Source of the DNA: Streptomyces sp. ASQP_92
GTDB taxonomy: Bacteria > Actinomycetota > Actinomycetes > Streptomycetales > Streptomycetaceae
Length of the DNA: 64,000 bases
Assembly: GCF_025399895.1 (NCBI RefSeq)
Contig: NZ_JAODUA010000001.1
Span: 124,001-188,000, forward strand
Direction of reading: 5' to 3'
A program made the translations under genes and the position numbers. Positions 54,275 through 63,147 of this stretch are shown piece after piece (the first letter of the stretch is position 1; each line of letters opens with the position of its first letter). Under the pieces are notes generated by a model that was given only the letters and a program-made list of their open reading frames with translations, did no database searches and had not been told where the DNA came from.

Positions 54275-54332
54275 GTTCATTGAACGAACTCGCTTGCCCC
54301 GACCCTAGCACCGAAGGTTCTTTCATTGAACC
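54275..54332. promoter_or_regulatory. Two inverted repeats between the MFS and HxlR genes
   Basis: GTTCATTGAAC (54275-54285) and GGTTC-TTTCATT-GAACC (54316-54332). Both share the GTTC...GAAC half-sites and the string CATTGAAC. The second lies between the regulator start and its TAGACT -10 region (54341-54346). Probable HxlR operators. Confidence 0.7.
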
Positions 54333-54352
54333 CAGTTCGGTAGACTGGCCGC

Positions 54353-54886
54353 ATGGCTCTCCGCAAGGACTACGACCACGCCGCGCAGGAGTGCTCCATC
54401 GCCCGCGCGCTCGAAATCGTCGGTGAGCGCTGGACGCTGCTCGTCGTGCGGGACGCGCTCTACGGAGTGCGCCGCTACAACGACTTCCTCGTCCACCTCA
54501 AGATCCCGCGCGCCGTGCTCGCCGCCCGCCTCCAGACGCTCACCGAGGCCGGGGTCCTGGAGAAGCGCCGCTACCAGGAGTCGCCGCCGCGCGACGAGTA
54601 CGTGCCGACGGAACTCGGGCGGGCGCTGTGGCCGGCGCTGCGCGCGCTCGGGCTCTGGGGGCGGGCGTTCAACCCCGACGCACGGCCGATGCGGACCTTC
54701 CACCACGCCGAGTGCGGGACCGAGCTCGGGTCGTACGGGGAGTGCCGGGCGTGCGGGCGGGCCGTCGACCCCGAGGACGTCGAGATGCGGCCCGGCGCCG
54801 GGCTGGGTCCGGCCGCGGATCCGGTGAGCCGCGCGCTGCGGGCGCCCCGGCGGCTGCTCCAGCCGCTCGTACTCCAGGAGTTGTGA
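54353..54886 (+). CDS. HxlR-family transcriptional regulator
   Basis: 177 residues. ECSIARALEIVGERWTLLVVRDALYGVRRYNDFL and IPRAVLAARLQTLTEAGVLEKRRY are the HxlR winged helix. A C-terminal extension HHAECGTELGSYGECRACGRAV could bind zinc through Cys residues or sense thiols. It likely represses the divergent MFS exporter. TAGACT lies 6 nt before the ATG, suggesting a leaderless transcript. Confidence 0.9.
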   Translation: MALRKDYDHAAQECSIARALEIVGERWTLLVVRDALYGVRRYNDFLVHLKIPRAVLAARLQTLTEAGVLEKRRYQESPPRDEYVPTELGRALWPALRALGLWGRAFNPDARPMRTFHHAECGTELGSYGECRACGRAVDPEDVEMRPGAGLGPAADPVSRALRAPRRLLQPLVLQEL

Positions 54887-55032
54887 GCGTTCGCGCCGAG
54901 CCGCTTCGGGAGCGGCGGAAGGGGTGGAGGGCCCGAACGGGACCCGGCCTTCCGACTACGACCGCTGTTCGAACGTCGTGTATAACGGCTGGAAGGAGAA
55001 CGGCGGCAGACGAGGGACCGAGGGAGGGCGGC

Positions 55033-55356
55033 ATGAGCGGCGTCATCGCGCGTTGCGCACGGCTTGCCCGGCCGCTGTTCGGGCTCCTTCTCTTCCTGCT
55101 CGCCCAGGCCGTCCTCATCGAGGGCGGGATGCTCTCGGCCGCCGTCGCGCTCGCCGCGACCGCCGCCGCCGGTTCCGCGCTCGCCGTATGCGCGACGCTC
55201 GCCTCGCGCGCGGTGCCGCAGGTGCCGCGCACCCGGGTGCGCACCGCCATCCGCGACCGGGAGCGGCGTACCGCCTTCCTCGCACAACGCGACCCCGACG
55301 CCTCCGGGCGGCCGCGGCCCCGAGCGCCCGGGGCCACCGTCCCGACGGCCGCGTAG
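55033..55356 (+). CDS. DUF6412-type small membrane protein
   Basis: 107 residues. Two hydrophobic helices (LFGLLLFLLAQAVLIEGGML, LSAAVALAATAAAGSALAVCA), then a basic tail (TRVRTAIRDRERRTAFLAQRDPDASG). It resembles a family I know as DUF6412 located before a short YidC paralogue, as here. GGAGGG about 4-9 nt before the ATG. Confidence 0.72.
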   Translation: MSGVIARCARLARPLFGLLLFLLAQAVLIEGGMLSAAVALAATAAAGSALAVCATLASRAVPQVPRTRVRTAIRDRERRTAFLAQRDPDASGRPRPRAPGATVPTAA

Positions 55357-55518
55357 GGGCACCTCGTAACACCCCGCTCCTCCCGCCCCACCGGCTCGTC
55401 ACGCCGACACGTACCTCCCCCATGTGCGCCGCCCCGCGCCGCCACGCGCCTGCGTGCGTCGTGCGCACCGCGCACCCGTGTCCTTCCTGACGAGACCAGA
55501 CCCCCGGAGGGGTTCCTC

Positions 55519-56286
55519 ATGTTCACGTCCCTCTTCAGCGCCATCGCGAGCCTCGCCGAGCACCTGGCCGACCTGCTCGAACCCGTCTTCCACGGCGCGT
55601 CGACGGCTGCCGCGATCGTGCTCTTCACCGCTCTTGTACGTCTCGCTGTTCACCCACTGTCGCGGCAGGCAGCGCGCGGTCAGAAAGCGCAGGCCACGTT
55701 GCGGCCGCAGCTCGCGGCGCTGCGCGAGAAGCACGGCAAGGACAGCAAGGCGCTCCAGAAGGCGGTCATGGAACTGCATGCCGCCGAGAAGGTGTCCCCG
55801 TTCTCGGGCTGTCTGCCCAGCCTGCTCCAGATGCCCGCCTTCTTCCTGCTCTACCACCTGTTCTCCAGCGCGAGGATCGGCGACCGGCCGAACGCGCTGC
55901 TCGACCACACCCTCCTCCAGGCACCGCTCGGCGGACGCTGGACGGACGCGCTCGCACACGGCGGGGCGTTCGGGCCGCAGGGACTGGTGTATGTAGTGCT
56001 GTTCGCGATGGTCGCGGCCGTCGCCACCTTCAACTACCGGCGGATGAAGCGGCAGATGGCGGCCAACCCCGTCGCCGTGCCGGGCGGACAGGAGGCGGTG
56101 CCGGGGATGGCGGCGATGAACAAGTTCATGCCGCTGCTGTCCTTCGCCACGCTGTTCACCGTCGCCGTGGTGCCGCTCGCCGCCGCGCTCTATCTCGTGA
56201 CCAGCACCACCTGGACCGCCGTCGAGCGGGCCTTCCTCTACAAGGACACACTGCCCGCGTTGGCCGCGCCGGCCGCCGCCGCATAG
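55519..56286 (+). CDS. YidC/Oxa1-family membrane insertase, short paralogue
   Basis: 255 residues. ALVRLAVHPLSRQAARGQK, RPQLAALREKHGKDSKALQKAVMELHAAEKVSPFSGCLPSLLQMPAF and a final helix cover the five-helix YidC core with the cytoplasmic coiled loop. The essential Arg in the first core helix is present (VRLAVHPLS). Not the main yidC next to rpmH; a second copy of unknown client range, paired with DUF6412. GGAGGGG about 10 nt before ATG. Confidence 0.88.
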   Translation: MFTSLFSAIASLAEHLADLLEPVFHGASTAAAIVLFTALVRLAVHPLSRQAARGQKAQATLRPQLAALREKHGKDSKALQKAVMELHAAEKVSPFSGCLPSLLQMPAFFLLYHLFSSARIGDRPNALLDHTLLQAPLGGRWTDALAHGGAFGPQGLVYVVLFAMVAAVATFNYRRMKRQMAANPVAVPGGQEAVPGMAAMNKFMPLLSFATLFTVAVVPLAAALYLVTSTTWTAVERAFLYKDTLPALAAPAAAA

Positions 56287-56497
56287 CGAAAGGCACGCCC
56301 GCCGCGTGGTGAAGGGCACGCCCGCCGCATGGCGAAAGGCACGCCTCCCGGTCGACGCGTATAGCAGTCGTGGCCCTGGTTACGGTCCAGTTTGTGAACG
56401 GGGTCTTGCGGAGTGGACGTACACCTTGGAGGATCGGACGATCCTCCGATGGCCGCTACCCATCGGCCGGGCCCGGCTCGACCAAGGGAGACTGACC

Positions 56498-57355
56498 ATG
56501 AAGCTGCTGCGAGTAGGCGACGCCGGACACGAGCGTCCGGCGCTGCTCGACGCCGACGGGACCCTGCGGGACCTGTCCGGCCTAGTGGCGGACATCGACG
56601 GCGCGCTGCTCGCCGACGCGTCTGCGCTCGACCGGATACGGACCGCCGCGGACGCCGGCGCGCTGCCCGCGCTCGACGACCCGGGCGTGCGCGTCGGGCC
56701 GCCGGTGGGGCGGATCGGCAAGGTCGTGTGCATCGGGTTGAACTACCACGACCACGCCGAGGAGACCGGCGCCGCGATTCCGGCCGAGCCGGTCGTCTTC
56801 TTCAAGGCGGCGGACACGGTGGTCGGGCCGCACGACACGGTGCTCGTGCCGCGGCGCTCCGTGAAGACCGACTGGGAGGTCGAACTCGCCATCGTCATCG
56901 GGCGCACCGCGCGCTACGTGGGCGACGACGAGGACCCGCTGGCGTACGTCGCCGGGTACGCGGTGTCGCACGACGTGTCCGAGCGGGAGTTCCAGATCGA
57001 GCGCGGCGGCACGTGGGACAAGGGCAAGAACTGCGAGACGTTCAACCCGCTCGGGCCGTGGCTGGTCACCCGGGACGAGATCCCGGACCCGCAGGCGCTC
57101 TCGCTCCGGCTCTGGGTCAACGGGGAGCTCAAGCAGGACGGGTCCACGGCGCAGCAGATCTTCTCCGTCTCGGAGGTCGTCCGTTACGTCAGCCAGTTCA
57201 TGACGCTGTACCCGGGCGACGTCATCAACACCGGTACGCCCGCGGGGGTGGCCATGGGGCAGCCCGAGCCCAAGCCGTATCTGCGGGCGGGGGACGTCGT
57301 GGAGCTGGAGGTCGCGGGGGTGGGGCGGCAGCGGCAGGTGTTCAAGGACGCGTGA
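56498..57355 (+). CDS. Fumarylacetoacetate hydrolase-family protein
   Basis: 285 residues. [48 protein letters not shown] (metal-binding Glu residues) and [17 protein letters not shown] are the FAH signatures. A small N-terminal domain precedes. Acts on a 2-oxo-acid such as acylpyruvate, oxaloacetate or a related compound; the substrate is not determined. The ATG at 56498 has AAGGGAG 8 nt upstream. Confidence 0.9.
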   Translation: MKLLRVGDAGHERPALLDADGTLRDLSGLVADIDGALLADASALDRIRTAADAGALPALDDPGVRVGPPVGRIGKVVCIGLNYHDHAEETGAAIPAEPVVFFKAADTVVGPHDTVLVPRRSVKTDWEVELAIVIGRTARYVGDDEDPLAYVAGYAVSHDVSEREFQIERGGTWDKGKNCETFNPLGPWLVTRDEIPDPQALSLRLWVNGELKQDGSTAQQIFSVSEVVRYVSQFMTLYPGDVINTGTPAGVAMGQPEPKPYLRAGDVVELEVAGVGRQRQVFKDA

Positions 57356-57666
57356 GCCCTCCGGGGGTGGGGGGTCGGGGGGGGGGCTTGGGCCTGGCGG
57401 CCCTTCGCCCCCTTTCCCACCCGCCCGCCCGTTCGGCGGGGTCGGTCGGCTCGGCGACCTGTGGGTGGTGCGGGTTTCGTCGGCGGCCGGCGCCCGGTGG
57501 TCGTGACGCCCGTCGGCGAACCCCGGCCACCGCGCAGCCGCCCCCGATCGTGACGCCCCCTGCGGCCCCCCGGGGCGGTTCGCGTGTTGTGGGTTCTGCC
57601 GCCGGACGGGGGCCGGTTCGTGCGTGTCTCGGGGGATCTTTGGGATTAAGTTCGCATATTGCGTCT
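57356..57666. other. Gap before the choice-of-anchor-A protein gene
   Basis: 311 bp, starting with a long G-run region (57363-57392) and ending in the promoter region of the next gene. No credible gene, terminator or conserved element beyond short G/C-rich hairpins. Confidence 0.4.
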
Positions 57667-59094
57667 ATGCGAAATACGCCAGGGATTCGGAAAAGGGCGG
57701 CCACCGCCTCGGCCGTCGTCGTGGGGGCGGCGGTCGTGGTCGGGGCGATGGCCACGTTCGGGTTCGCCGATCCGTTGCCGGACGGGCTCGGGCCCTGCAA
57801 GGGCAGCAACTGTCCGGTGGTCCCGTATCCGGACCCCAACAACGGGTCGCTCGCCGGCCGGGACAACAACATCAACGTCTTCGTCGGCGGTGACTTCCTC
57901 GTGCGGCAGGCCGCCGCCGAGGCCGAGGGCAAGGTCGTCGTCCTCGGCAAGTTCGACCAGCACAAGGCGACCGGGGTCTCCCAGGTCTACAACGTGGGCG
58001 TCGCCGGCGTCGGCTCCCGCGTGCCGCCGGACAACGGCACCGACTTCCTCACCGCCGGTCAGGACGTCGTTGTCGCCGCCGGGCAGCGCCTGCTCGCCGA
58101 GGAGGGCTCGGTCTCCGGCGTCGTACGCCACGGCGGCACGCTCACCGGCACCGTCCGGCCCCGGGCCGTCCACGACCCCGACGCCGCCGCCCCCTACGCC
58201 CGGCTCAAGCCGAACCTCGCCGCCGCGAGCCACTGCTACGCCTACGTCGACGGCAAGCCGCGGCACGCCACCGGCACGGCCAGGAACAACGGCAACGAGA
58301 CCCTGTTCACCGGGGACGGCACGTCCCATCTCCAGGTCTTCAACGTCGACTTCGACCTCGCCGGCCCCGGCGGCCGGGCGCAGGGGTTCCTGTTCACCGG
58401 GATCCCCGCCGGGGCCACCGTGCTGGTCAACCTCACCGGCGACGTACGCGAGATCAACACGTACATGGGGATGCTCCCGGCCGGGCTCCGCGACCGGCTG
58501 CTCTGGAACTTCCCCGACGCCGAAACGGTGCGGCTGCGCGGCAGCGGACAGTTCTCCGGCAGTGTGCTGGTCGGCAACGGCGACAGCATGACGACCGTCA
58601 CACTGCCCGGCGTCAACGGGCGTTTCTTCACGGTCGGTTCGCTCGTCCACACCTCCGTGGTGGGAGGGGGCGGCGGGCAGGAGTTCCACGCCTACCCCTT
58701 CAACGGGGACCTGCCCAGCTGCCGGGGCGAGGAGCCGACCCCCTCGCCCACCCCGCCCACTCCCGAGCCGCCGACGCCCGAACCGCCCACGCCCACGCCC
58801 GAGCCACCCACCCCCGAGCCGCCGACGCCCGAACCGCCCACCCCCACCCCCGAACCGCCGACCCCGAGCCCCACGGACTCCGAGGGCACGAGTACCGGCG
58901 GGGCCTCGGGCGGGAACGACGGCGGCAGTGACTCCGGCGGGAACGGGACCGACGGCGGCGGCGAACTCCCCGACACCGGAACGCCCTCCGGCACCACGAT
59001 GCTGATCGGCGGGATCGCGGTCACCCTCGTCGCGGCAGGCGGCGTCACCCTCGCCGTGACCCGTAAGCCCAAGGGTCTGAGGAGGATGCGCTGA
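57667..59094 (+). CDS. Choice-of-anchor-A surface protein with LPDTG sorting signal
   Basis: 475 residues. Signal peptide (about 1-34, [25 protein letters not shown]), a choice-of-anchor-A domain (about 60-350; [58 protein letters not shown]), a Pro/Thr/Glu-rich repeat stalk (about 358-405), a Ser/Gly stretch, and LPDTG followed by a membrane helix and KPKGLRRMR. This is a complete sortase cell-wall-anchoring signal. The class E sortase at 50194-51015 is a candidate partner. ATG is the first in frame; no clear ribosome binding site. Confidence 0.92.
   Translation: MRNTPGIRKRAATASAVVVGAAVVVGAMATFGFADPLPDGLGPCKGSNCPVVPYPDPNNGSLAGRDNNINVFVGGDFLVRQAAAEAEGKVVVLGKFDQHKATGVSQVYNVGVAGVGSRVPPDNGTDFLTAGQDVVVAAGQRLLAEEGSVSGVVRHGGTLTGTVRPRAVHDPDAAAPYARLKPNLAAASHCYAYVDGKPRHATGTARNNGNETLFTGDGTSHLQVFNVDFDLAGPGGRAQGFLFTGIPAGATVLVNLTGDVREINTYMGMLPAGLRDRLLWNFPDAETVRLRGSGQFSGSVLVGNGDSMTTVTLPGVNGRFFTVGSLVHTSVVGGGGGQEFHAYPFNGDLPSCRGEEPTPSPTPPTPEPPTPEPPTPTPEPPTPEPPTPEPPTPTPEPPTPSPTDSEGTSTGGASGGNDGGSDSGGNGTDGGGELPDTGTPSGTTMLIGGIAVTLVAAGGVTLAVTRKPKGLRRMR
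58741..58880 (+). repeat. Pro-rich stalk repeats (PTPEPPTP) in the anchored protein gene
   Basis: In-frame repeats of [18 protein letters not shown], encoded by ACCCCCGAACCGCC-like units. They form the extended stalk between the surface domain and the sorting signal, and are prone to length variation. Confidence 0.85.
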
Positions 59095-59202
59095 GGAGGC
59101 GTAACTGAGGAGTGTTCCTGGTGTTCCTGGTGTTCCTGGAGAGCTTTCCTGAGGAGCATTTCTGAGGGGGCCGGGTGGAGGGGGCTCAGGGGCGGGACCG
59201 CC

Positions 59203-59796
59203 TCAACTGCCTTGGTGGTCGCGGCCGTTGACGCATCGCGTCAGCGCCTCGACCACCAGGGCGTGGTCCTCCGCCTGCGGCAGGCCCGACACCGTCGCCG
59301 TCCCCACGATCCCCACGCCCTCGACCGTCACCGGGTACGAACCGCCGTGTGCGGCATAGAGGTCGGGGTCCAGGCGCGACGCGTCCTCGAAGGTGGTGCC
59401 CTTGGCGCGGAAGCGGGCGCCGACCAGGAACGAGGGGGCCGCGTAGCGTTCGGCGACCCGGCGCTTGCGGTCGATCCAGGCGTCGTTGTCCGCACTGGAG
59501 CCGGGCAGCGCGCACCGGAACACCTGCCGCGCCCCATGGTGTACGTCGATCACGACCGGCGCCCCGCGCTCCACGGCCAACTCGCGCAGCAGCAGGCCGA
59601 GTTCCCACGCGTCCTCGTAGCTGAACCGGCGCAGGACGAGGCGCCGCTGCTCGGCTTCGAGGGCCGCCACCGAGTTGGCGGACGGTTGTCCGCCCGTCGT
59701 CGTCGGGGCCGGGGATCCGGCGTCCTGCGCCCGGCGCGGACTCCGGTCCCCGCCCTCGGCCTTCTCCGGCTTCGCCGTCGTGTCATGGGCCCTCAC
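59203..59796 (-). CDS. GlcG/UPF0303-like protein
   Basis: 197 residues. After a ~50-residue charged N-terminus, RRFSYEDAWELGLLLRELAVERGAPVVIDV, YAAPSFLVGARFRAKGTTFEDAS and YAAHGGSYPVTVEGVGIVGTATVSGLPQAEDHALVVEAL follow the UPF0303/heme-degrading (DUF336-related) pattern. The GTG start overlaps the stop of the oxidoreductase gene (GTGA), so the two are cotranslated. Function unknown. Confidence 0.78.
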   Translation of the reverse strand: MRAHDTTAKPEKAEGGDRSPRRAQDAGSPAPTTTGGQPSANSVAALEAEQRRLVLRRFSYEDAWELGLLLRELAVERGAPVVIDVHHGARQVFRCALPGSSADNDAWIDRKRRVAERYAAPSFLVGARFRAKGTTFEDASRLDPDLYAAHGGSYPVTVEGVGIVGTATVSGLPQAEDHALVVEALTRCVNGRDHQGS

Positions 59797-60878
59797 AGCG
59801 CCACCTCCACCGTCACGCCCTCGCGGGCCGAGCGGCGGGCCGCCTCCAGGACGTCCAGGGCGGCCGCGGCCTCGTGCGCGGTGACGGGCGGCTCCCCGCC
59901 CTCGCGCAGGGCCTTCGCGATCGCGGCGTAGTACGCGGGGTAGTCGCCCGGCGCCGTCCGCACGGGCCGGCCGCCGCCGGTCAGGGGCGACTCGCCCGAG
60001 CCGATCCGGCCCCACAGCGACTCGGGCTCCACGCCCCACGGCTTACCCGCCGACGGGCGTTCGCCCTCGCGCAGCGCCGCCTCCTGCGGGTCCAGACCGT
60101 ACTTCACGTATCCGGCCGAGGAGCCCAACGCCCGGAAGCGCGGGCCGAGTTGGGCCGTGGTCACGCTGACGTACAGGTGCGAGCGGACGCCGCTCGCGTG
60201 GGTGATCGCGATGAAGGTGTCGTCGTCGGCCTGGGCGCCGGGGCGGCGTACGTCGGCCTCCGCGTAGACGCGCAGCGCCGGGCCGAACAGGACCAGCGCC
60301 TGGTCCACGACATGGCTGCCCAGGTCGTAGAGGAGGCCGCCGATCTCCGCCGGGTCGCCCGACTCGCGCCAGCCGCCCTTGGGCTCGGGCCGCCACCGCT
60401 CGAAGCGCGACTCGAAACGCTGGACCTCGCCGAGTTCGCCGTCCGCGATCAACCGCTGAAGGGTCAGGAAGTCGTTGTCCCAGCGGCGGTTCTGGAAGAC
60501 CGAGAGCAGCAGGCCGCGCTCCTCGGCGAGGGAGGCGAGCTCGCGCGCCTCGGCCGCCGTGCCGGCGAGCGGCTTGTCGACCACGACCGGCAGGCCCGCC
60601 TTGAGGGCGCCGGTCGCGACCGGGACGTGCGTCTTGTTCGGCGAGGCGATCACGACCAGGTCGAGGCCGGCGTCGTACAACTCCTCGGGGGAGTTCGCGA
60701 AGCGCAGCGCGTCGCCGTGCTCGGCGCGGGCCTGCGCCCGGCGCTCCGGGTTCGAGGTGACGACCGTGTCCAGGGTCAGGCCCTCGGTCGCGGCGATCAG
60801 CGGGGCGTGGAAGACGGAGCCCGCGAGGCCGTAGCCCACGAGTCCCACGCGCAGGCCGTCGGTCTGGGGAGCGTTCAT
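59793..60878 (-). CDS. Gfo/Idh/MocA-family oxidoreductase
   Basis: 361 residues. RVGLVGYGLAGSVFHAPLIA is the Rossmann NAD(P)-binding motif. VVIASPNKTHVPVATGALKAGLPVVVDKPLAGTAAEA holds the conserved Lys-Pro. The C-terminal dimerisation/substrate domain includes YDLGSHVVDQALVLFG. The substrate is probably a sugar or cyclitol. The ATG at 60878 has AAGGA 4-5 nt upstream, favouring it over an ATG seven codons earlier. Divergent from a ROK regulator. Confidence 0.9.
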   Translation of the reverse strand: MNAPQTDGLRVGLVGYGLAGSVFHAPLIAATEGLTLDTVVTSNPERRAQARAEHGDALRFANSPEELYDAGLDLVVIASPNKTHVPVATGALKAGLPVVVDKPLAGTAAEARELASLAEERGLLLSVFQNRRWDNDFLTLQRLIADGELGEVQRFESRFERWRPEPKGGWRESGDPAEIGGLLYDLGSHVVDQALVLFGPALRVYAEADVRRPGAQADDDTFIAITHASGVRSHLYVSVTTAQLGPRFRALGSSAGYVKYGLDPQEAALREGERPSAGKPWGVEPESLWGRIGSGESPLTGGGRPVRTAPGDYPAYYAAIAKALREGGEPPVTAHEAAAALDVLEAARRSAREGVTVEVAL

Positions 60879-60903
60879 GGGATCCTTCATGGCATCCACT
60901 TAA

Positions 60904-60940
60904 GCAACGCTGTTGCCAAAGTGCAAGCAAGAGGGACAAT
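60904..60940 (+). promoter_or_regulatory. Promoter and palindrome for the ROK gene
   Basis: TTGCCA (60913-60918), 16-bp spacer, GACAAT (60935-60940), then 6 nt to the GTG: a good housekeeping promoter for a leaderless transcript. GCAAC-GCT-GTTGC (60904-60916) overlaps the -35 box and could be the ROK operator, controlling both divergent genes. Confidence 0.65.
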
Positions 60941-60946
60941 GGGTCG

Positions 60947-62047
60947 GTGAACAGGAGCACTACGGGCGCGAACCTGCCGGCGCTGCGCAACCACAACGCC
61001 GCGCTCGTCCTCGACCTGCTGCGGGCGGCGGGCGAGCAGGGCATCAGCAGGCTCGAACTCGCCGAGCGCACCGGGCTCACCCCCCAGGCCGTCAGCAAGA
61101 TCACCGGGCGGCTGCGGGACGAGGGCACGGCCACCGAGGCGGGCCGCCGCGCCTCCACCGGCGGCAAGCCCCGCACCGTGCTCAAGCTGGTGCCCTCCGC
61201 CGCGCACGCCATCGGCCTGCGCCTGGACCGCGACGAGCTGACCGCGGTCCTGGTCGACCTCGCGGGCACTCTCGTCGGCGCCAGGACCGTACCGCTGGAT
61301 CTCGGCGCCAAGCCCGCGGACGTGGTGGAGACCGCGGCCGCCGAGGCCGAGGCGCTGACCGGCGGGCGGCGGGTGCTCGGCGTCGGCGTCGCCATGCCGG
61401 GCCCCCTCGACCACGACAGCGGGGTGCTGCACCGCGTCACCGGCTTCCCGCACTGGAACGGCTTCCCGCTGCGCGACGCGCTGGCCGAACGGCTCGGCCG
61501 GAAGGTCTTCCTGGACAAGGACACCAACGCCGCGGCCCTCGGCCTGGCCCTGCGGGCCGGGAGCCGGGCGGGCTCGTTCGCCTACATCCACCTGGGCAGC
61601 GGCCTCGGCGCCGGGCTCGTGCTCGGAGGCGCGGTGCACCGCGGCGCCCGTACGGGGGCCGGAGAGTTCGGGCACCAGACGATCCTGCTCGGCGGGCCCG
61701 TGTGCGGCTGCGGCGGACGCGGCTGCATCGAGGCGCTGTGTCTGGCCTCGGTCGCCCGCGGGGACATCGCGGCCGCGGCCCGCTTCCTGGGCGTGGGGGC
61801 CGCCAACCTCGTCGGGCTCCTCGACATCGACGAGATCCTGCTCGGCGGCCGTACCGTCACCGCCGACCAGGACACCTTCGTACGGGGTGTGGGCGCGGTC
61901 GTCGAGGAGCGCGCCCGGCGCGGCGGCGCCCCCGCGATCCCGGTCGGCCCCGCCGCGGGAGGCCCCCACGCCGTGGCCGAGGGCGCGGCCCAGCTCGTGC
62001 TCGTCCCCGTCTTCGGGCGGGCGGACGTGGCGTATCCCCAGCCGTAG
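60947..62047 (+). CDS. ROK-family transcriptional regulator
   Basis: 366 residues. N-terminal MarR-like winged helix (ALRNHNAALVLDLLRAAGEQGISRLELAERTGLTPQAVSKI), then the ROK sugar-kinase fold: GVGVAMPGPLDHDSGVLH, DKDTNAAALG, GSGLGAGLVLGG, and the zinc motif GHQTILLGGPVCGCGGRGCIEAL. The zinc Cys residues are intact. Probably controls the divergent oxidoreductase operon in response to a sugar. Leaderless GTG start. Confidence 0.92.
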   Translation: MNRSTTGANLPALRNHNAALVLDLLRAAGEQGISRLELAERTGLTPQAVSKITGRLRDEGTATEAGRRASTGGKPRTVLKLVPSAAHAIGLRLDRDELTAVLVDLAGTLVGARTVPLDLGAKPADVVETAAAEAEALTGGRRVLGVGVAMPGPLDHDSGVLHRVTGFPHWNGFPLRDALAERLGRKVFLDKDTNAAALGLALRAGSRAGSFAYIHLGSGLGAGLVLGGAVHRGARTGAGEFGHQTILLGGPVCGCGGRGCIEALCLASVARGDIAAAARFLGVGAANLVGLLDIDEILLGGRTVTADQDTFVRGVGAVVEERARRGGAPAIPVGPAAGGPHAVAEGAAQLVLVPVFGRADVAYPQP

Positions 62048-62079
62048 GAGTGGACGCGGCGCCGCTCCGGCCCGCGCTC

Positions 62080-62121
62080 ACGGGCTTACGGGCTCACAGG
62101 TTCGTAAGCCCGTAAGCCCGT
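62080..62121 (+). terminator. Terminator after the ROK gene
   Basis: Perfect 15-bp stem ACGGGCTTACGGGCT/AGCCCGTAAGCCCGT with a 12-nt loop. Confidence 0.85.
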
Positions 62122-62305
62122 ATGACGGGATGATGTTGGGCTGATGGGGCGGTCTTCACGGGCGCCAGGGGGCCGCCCGGACGTGGCGCGCGGGGTGGTG
62201 GGCGAGGGCGTGGAAGGCTCGCAGTTCCACGACCCGACCAGACCGGAAGGCCCCCACGGGGCCAGGTCCCCGACCCCCGCACGCCGCGAGCAGCAAAGGC
62301 CCCTC

Positions 62306-63097
62306 ATGCGACTGCACACTGCCCTCGTCACCGCAGTGGCCGCCGCCACCATCGCCCCGCTCGCGGGGGTGGCCGCGGCCGACGACGGGGGGGTGCCGCC
62401 CGGCCGGCACGATCTCGCGCCGCGCAAGCCGGTCGTCGCCGCAGTGCCCGTCGACCCGCCGCTGTCCGCGAAGCTGCCGCTGTGCGCGAGCCGGACCGGT
62501 ACCGCGTTTCCGCTGGACACCAGGATCCACGGGGGGCCGGCCGAGTACCACCCCGGCGCTGAGAGCCAGAGCTGGTCGCTGGACCTGACCAACACCTCGC
62601 ACGAGACCTGTGACGGCATCCATCCCGTGCTCGTCCTGGTCGACCGGGACCGCACCCTGAAGAACTCCCAGCTGCGGATGGACTTCGACGACCCGGCCAC
62701 CGGCCGCAGGCACCCGGTCACCTTCCTCAGGACGGACGAGGACGAGCACATCGGCGTCTTCGACGACGGTTTCCCCGGGTTCGTCATCGGCGCGGGCAAG
62801 ACCCTCACCGTGCCGGTGCGGCTCGGCTTCACCGCCGACGCCGTGGCCGACCACGTCACCGCCAACGCCGCGATCGTGCAGCGCCGGGGCGGCAACGGGC
62901 AGTGGGTGGGGGAGTCCGGCGACTACCGGTTCGACATCGTGCCCGAGGACGATCTGCTGGAGCGGATCGACTCCGAGCTCGCCGCGACCGGCCGCGGCAG
63001 CGCGCTCACCGGCCTCGCGCTCACCGCCGCGGTCCTCCTCGTCGCGGGTGCGGCCCTGGTCACGATGGCGCGCCGACCGCGTACCCGGCGCCGCTGA
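62306..63097 (+). CDS. Secreted protein with C-terminal membrane anchor, unknown function
   Basis: 263 residues. Signal peptide (LHTALVTAVAAATIAPLAG..AAA), an extracellular beta-rich domain (about 40-225: SQSWSLDLTNTSHETCDGIHPVLVLVD, KTLTVPVRLGFTADAVADHVT) with two Cys, and a C-terminal helix (ALTGLALTAAVLLVAGAALV) followed by basic residues. No LPXTG motif, so the helix itself anchors it. No recognised domain. The weak ribosome binding site leaves the exact start uncertain, but the signal peptide supports 62306. Confidence 0.75.
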   Translation: MRLHTALVTAVAAATIAPLAGVAAADDGGVPPGRHDLAPRKPVVAAVPVDPPLSAKLPLCASRTGTAFPLDTRIHGGPAEYHPGAESQSWSLDLTNTSHETCDGIHPVLVLVDRDRTLKNSQLRMDFDDPATGRRHPVTFLRTDEDEHIGVFDDGFPGFVIGAGKTLTVPVRLGFTADAVADHVTANAAIVQRRGGNGQWVGESGDYRFDIVPEDDLLERIDSELAATGRGSALTGLALTAAVLLVAGAALVTMARRPRTRRR

Positions 63098-63147
63098 ACG
63101 GTGGGGACGGCCCCGGCCGTTCACCTGCCCGTGCGAGCATCGGGCCC

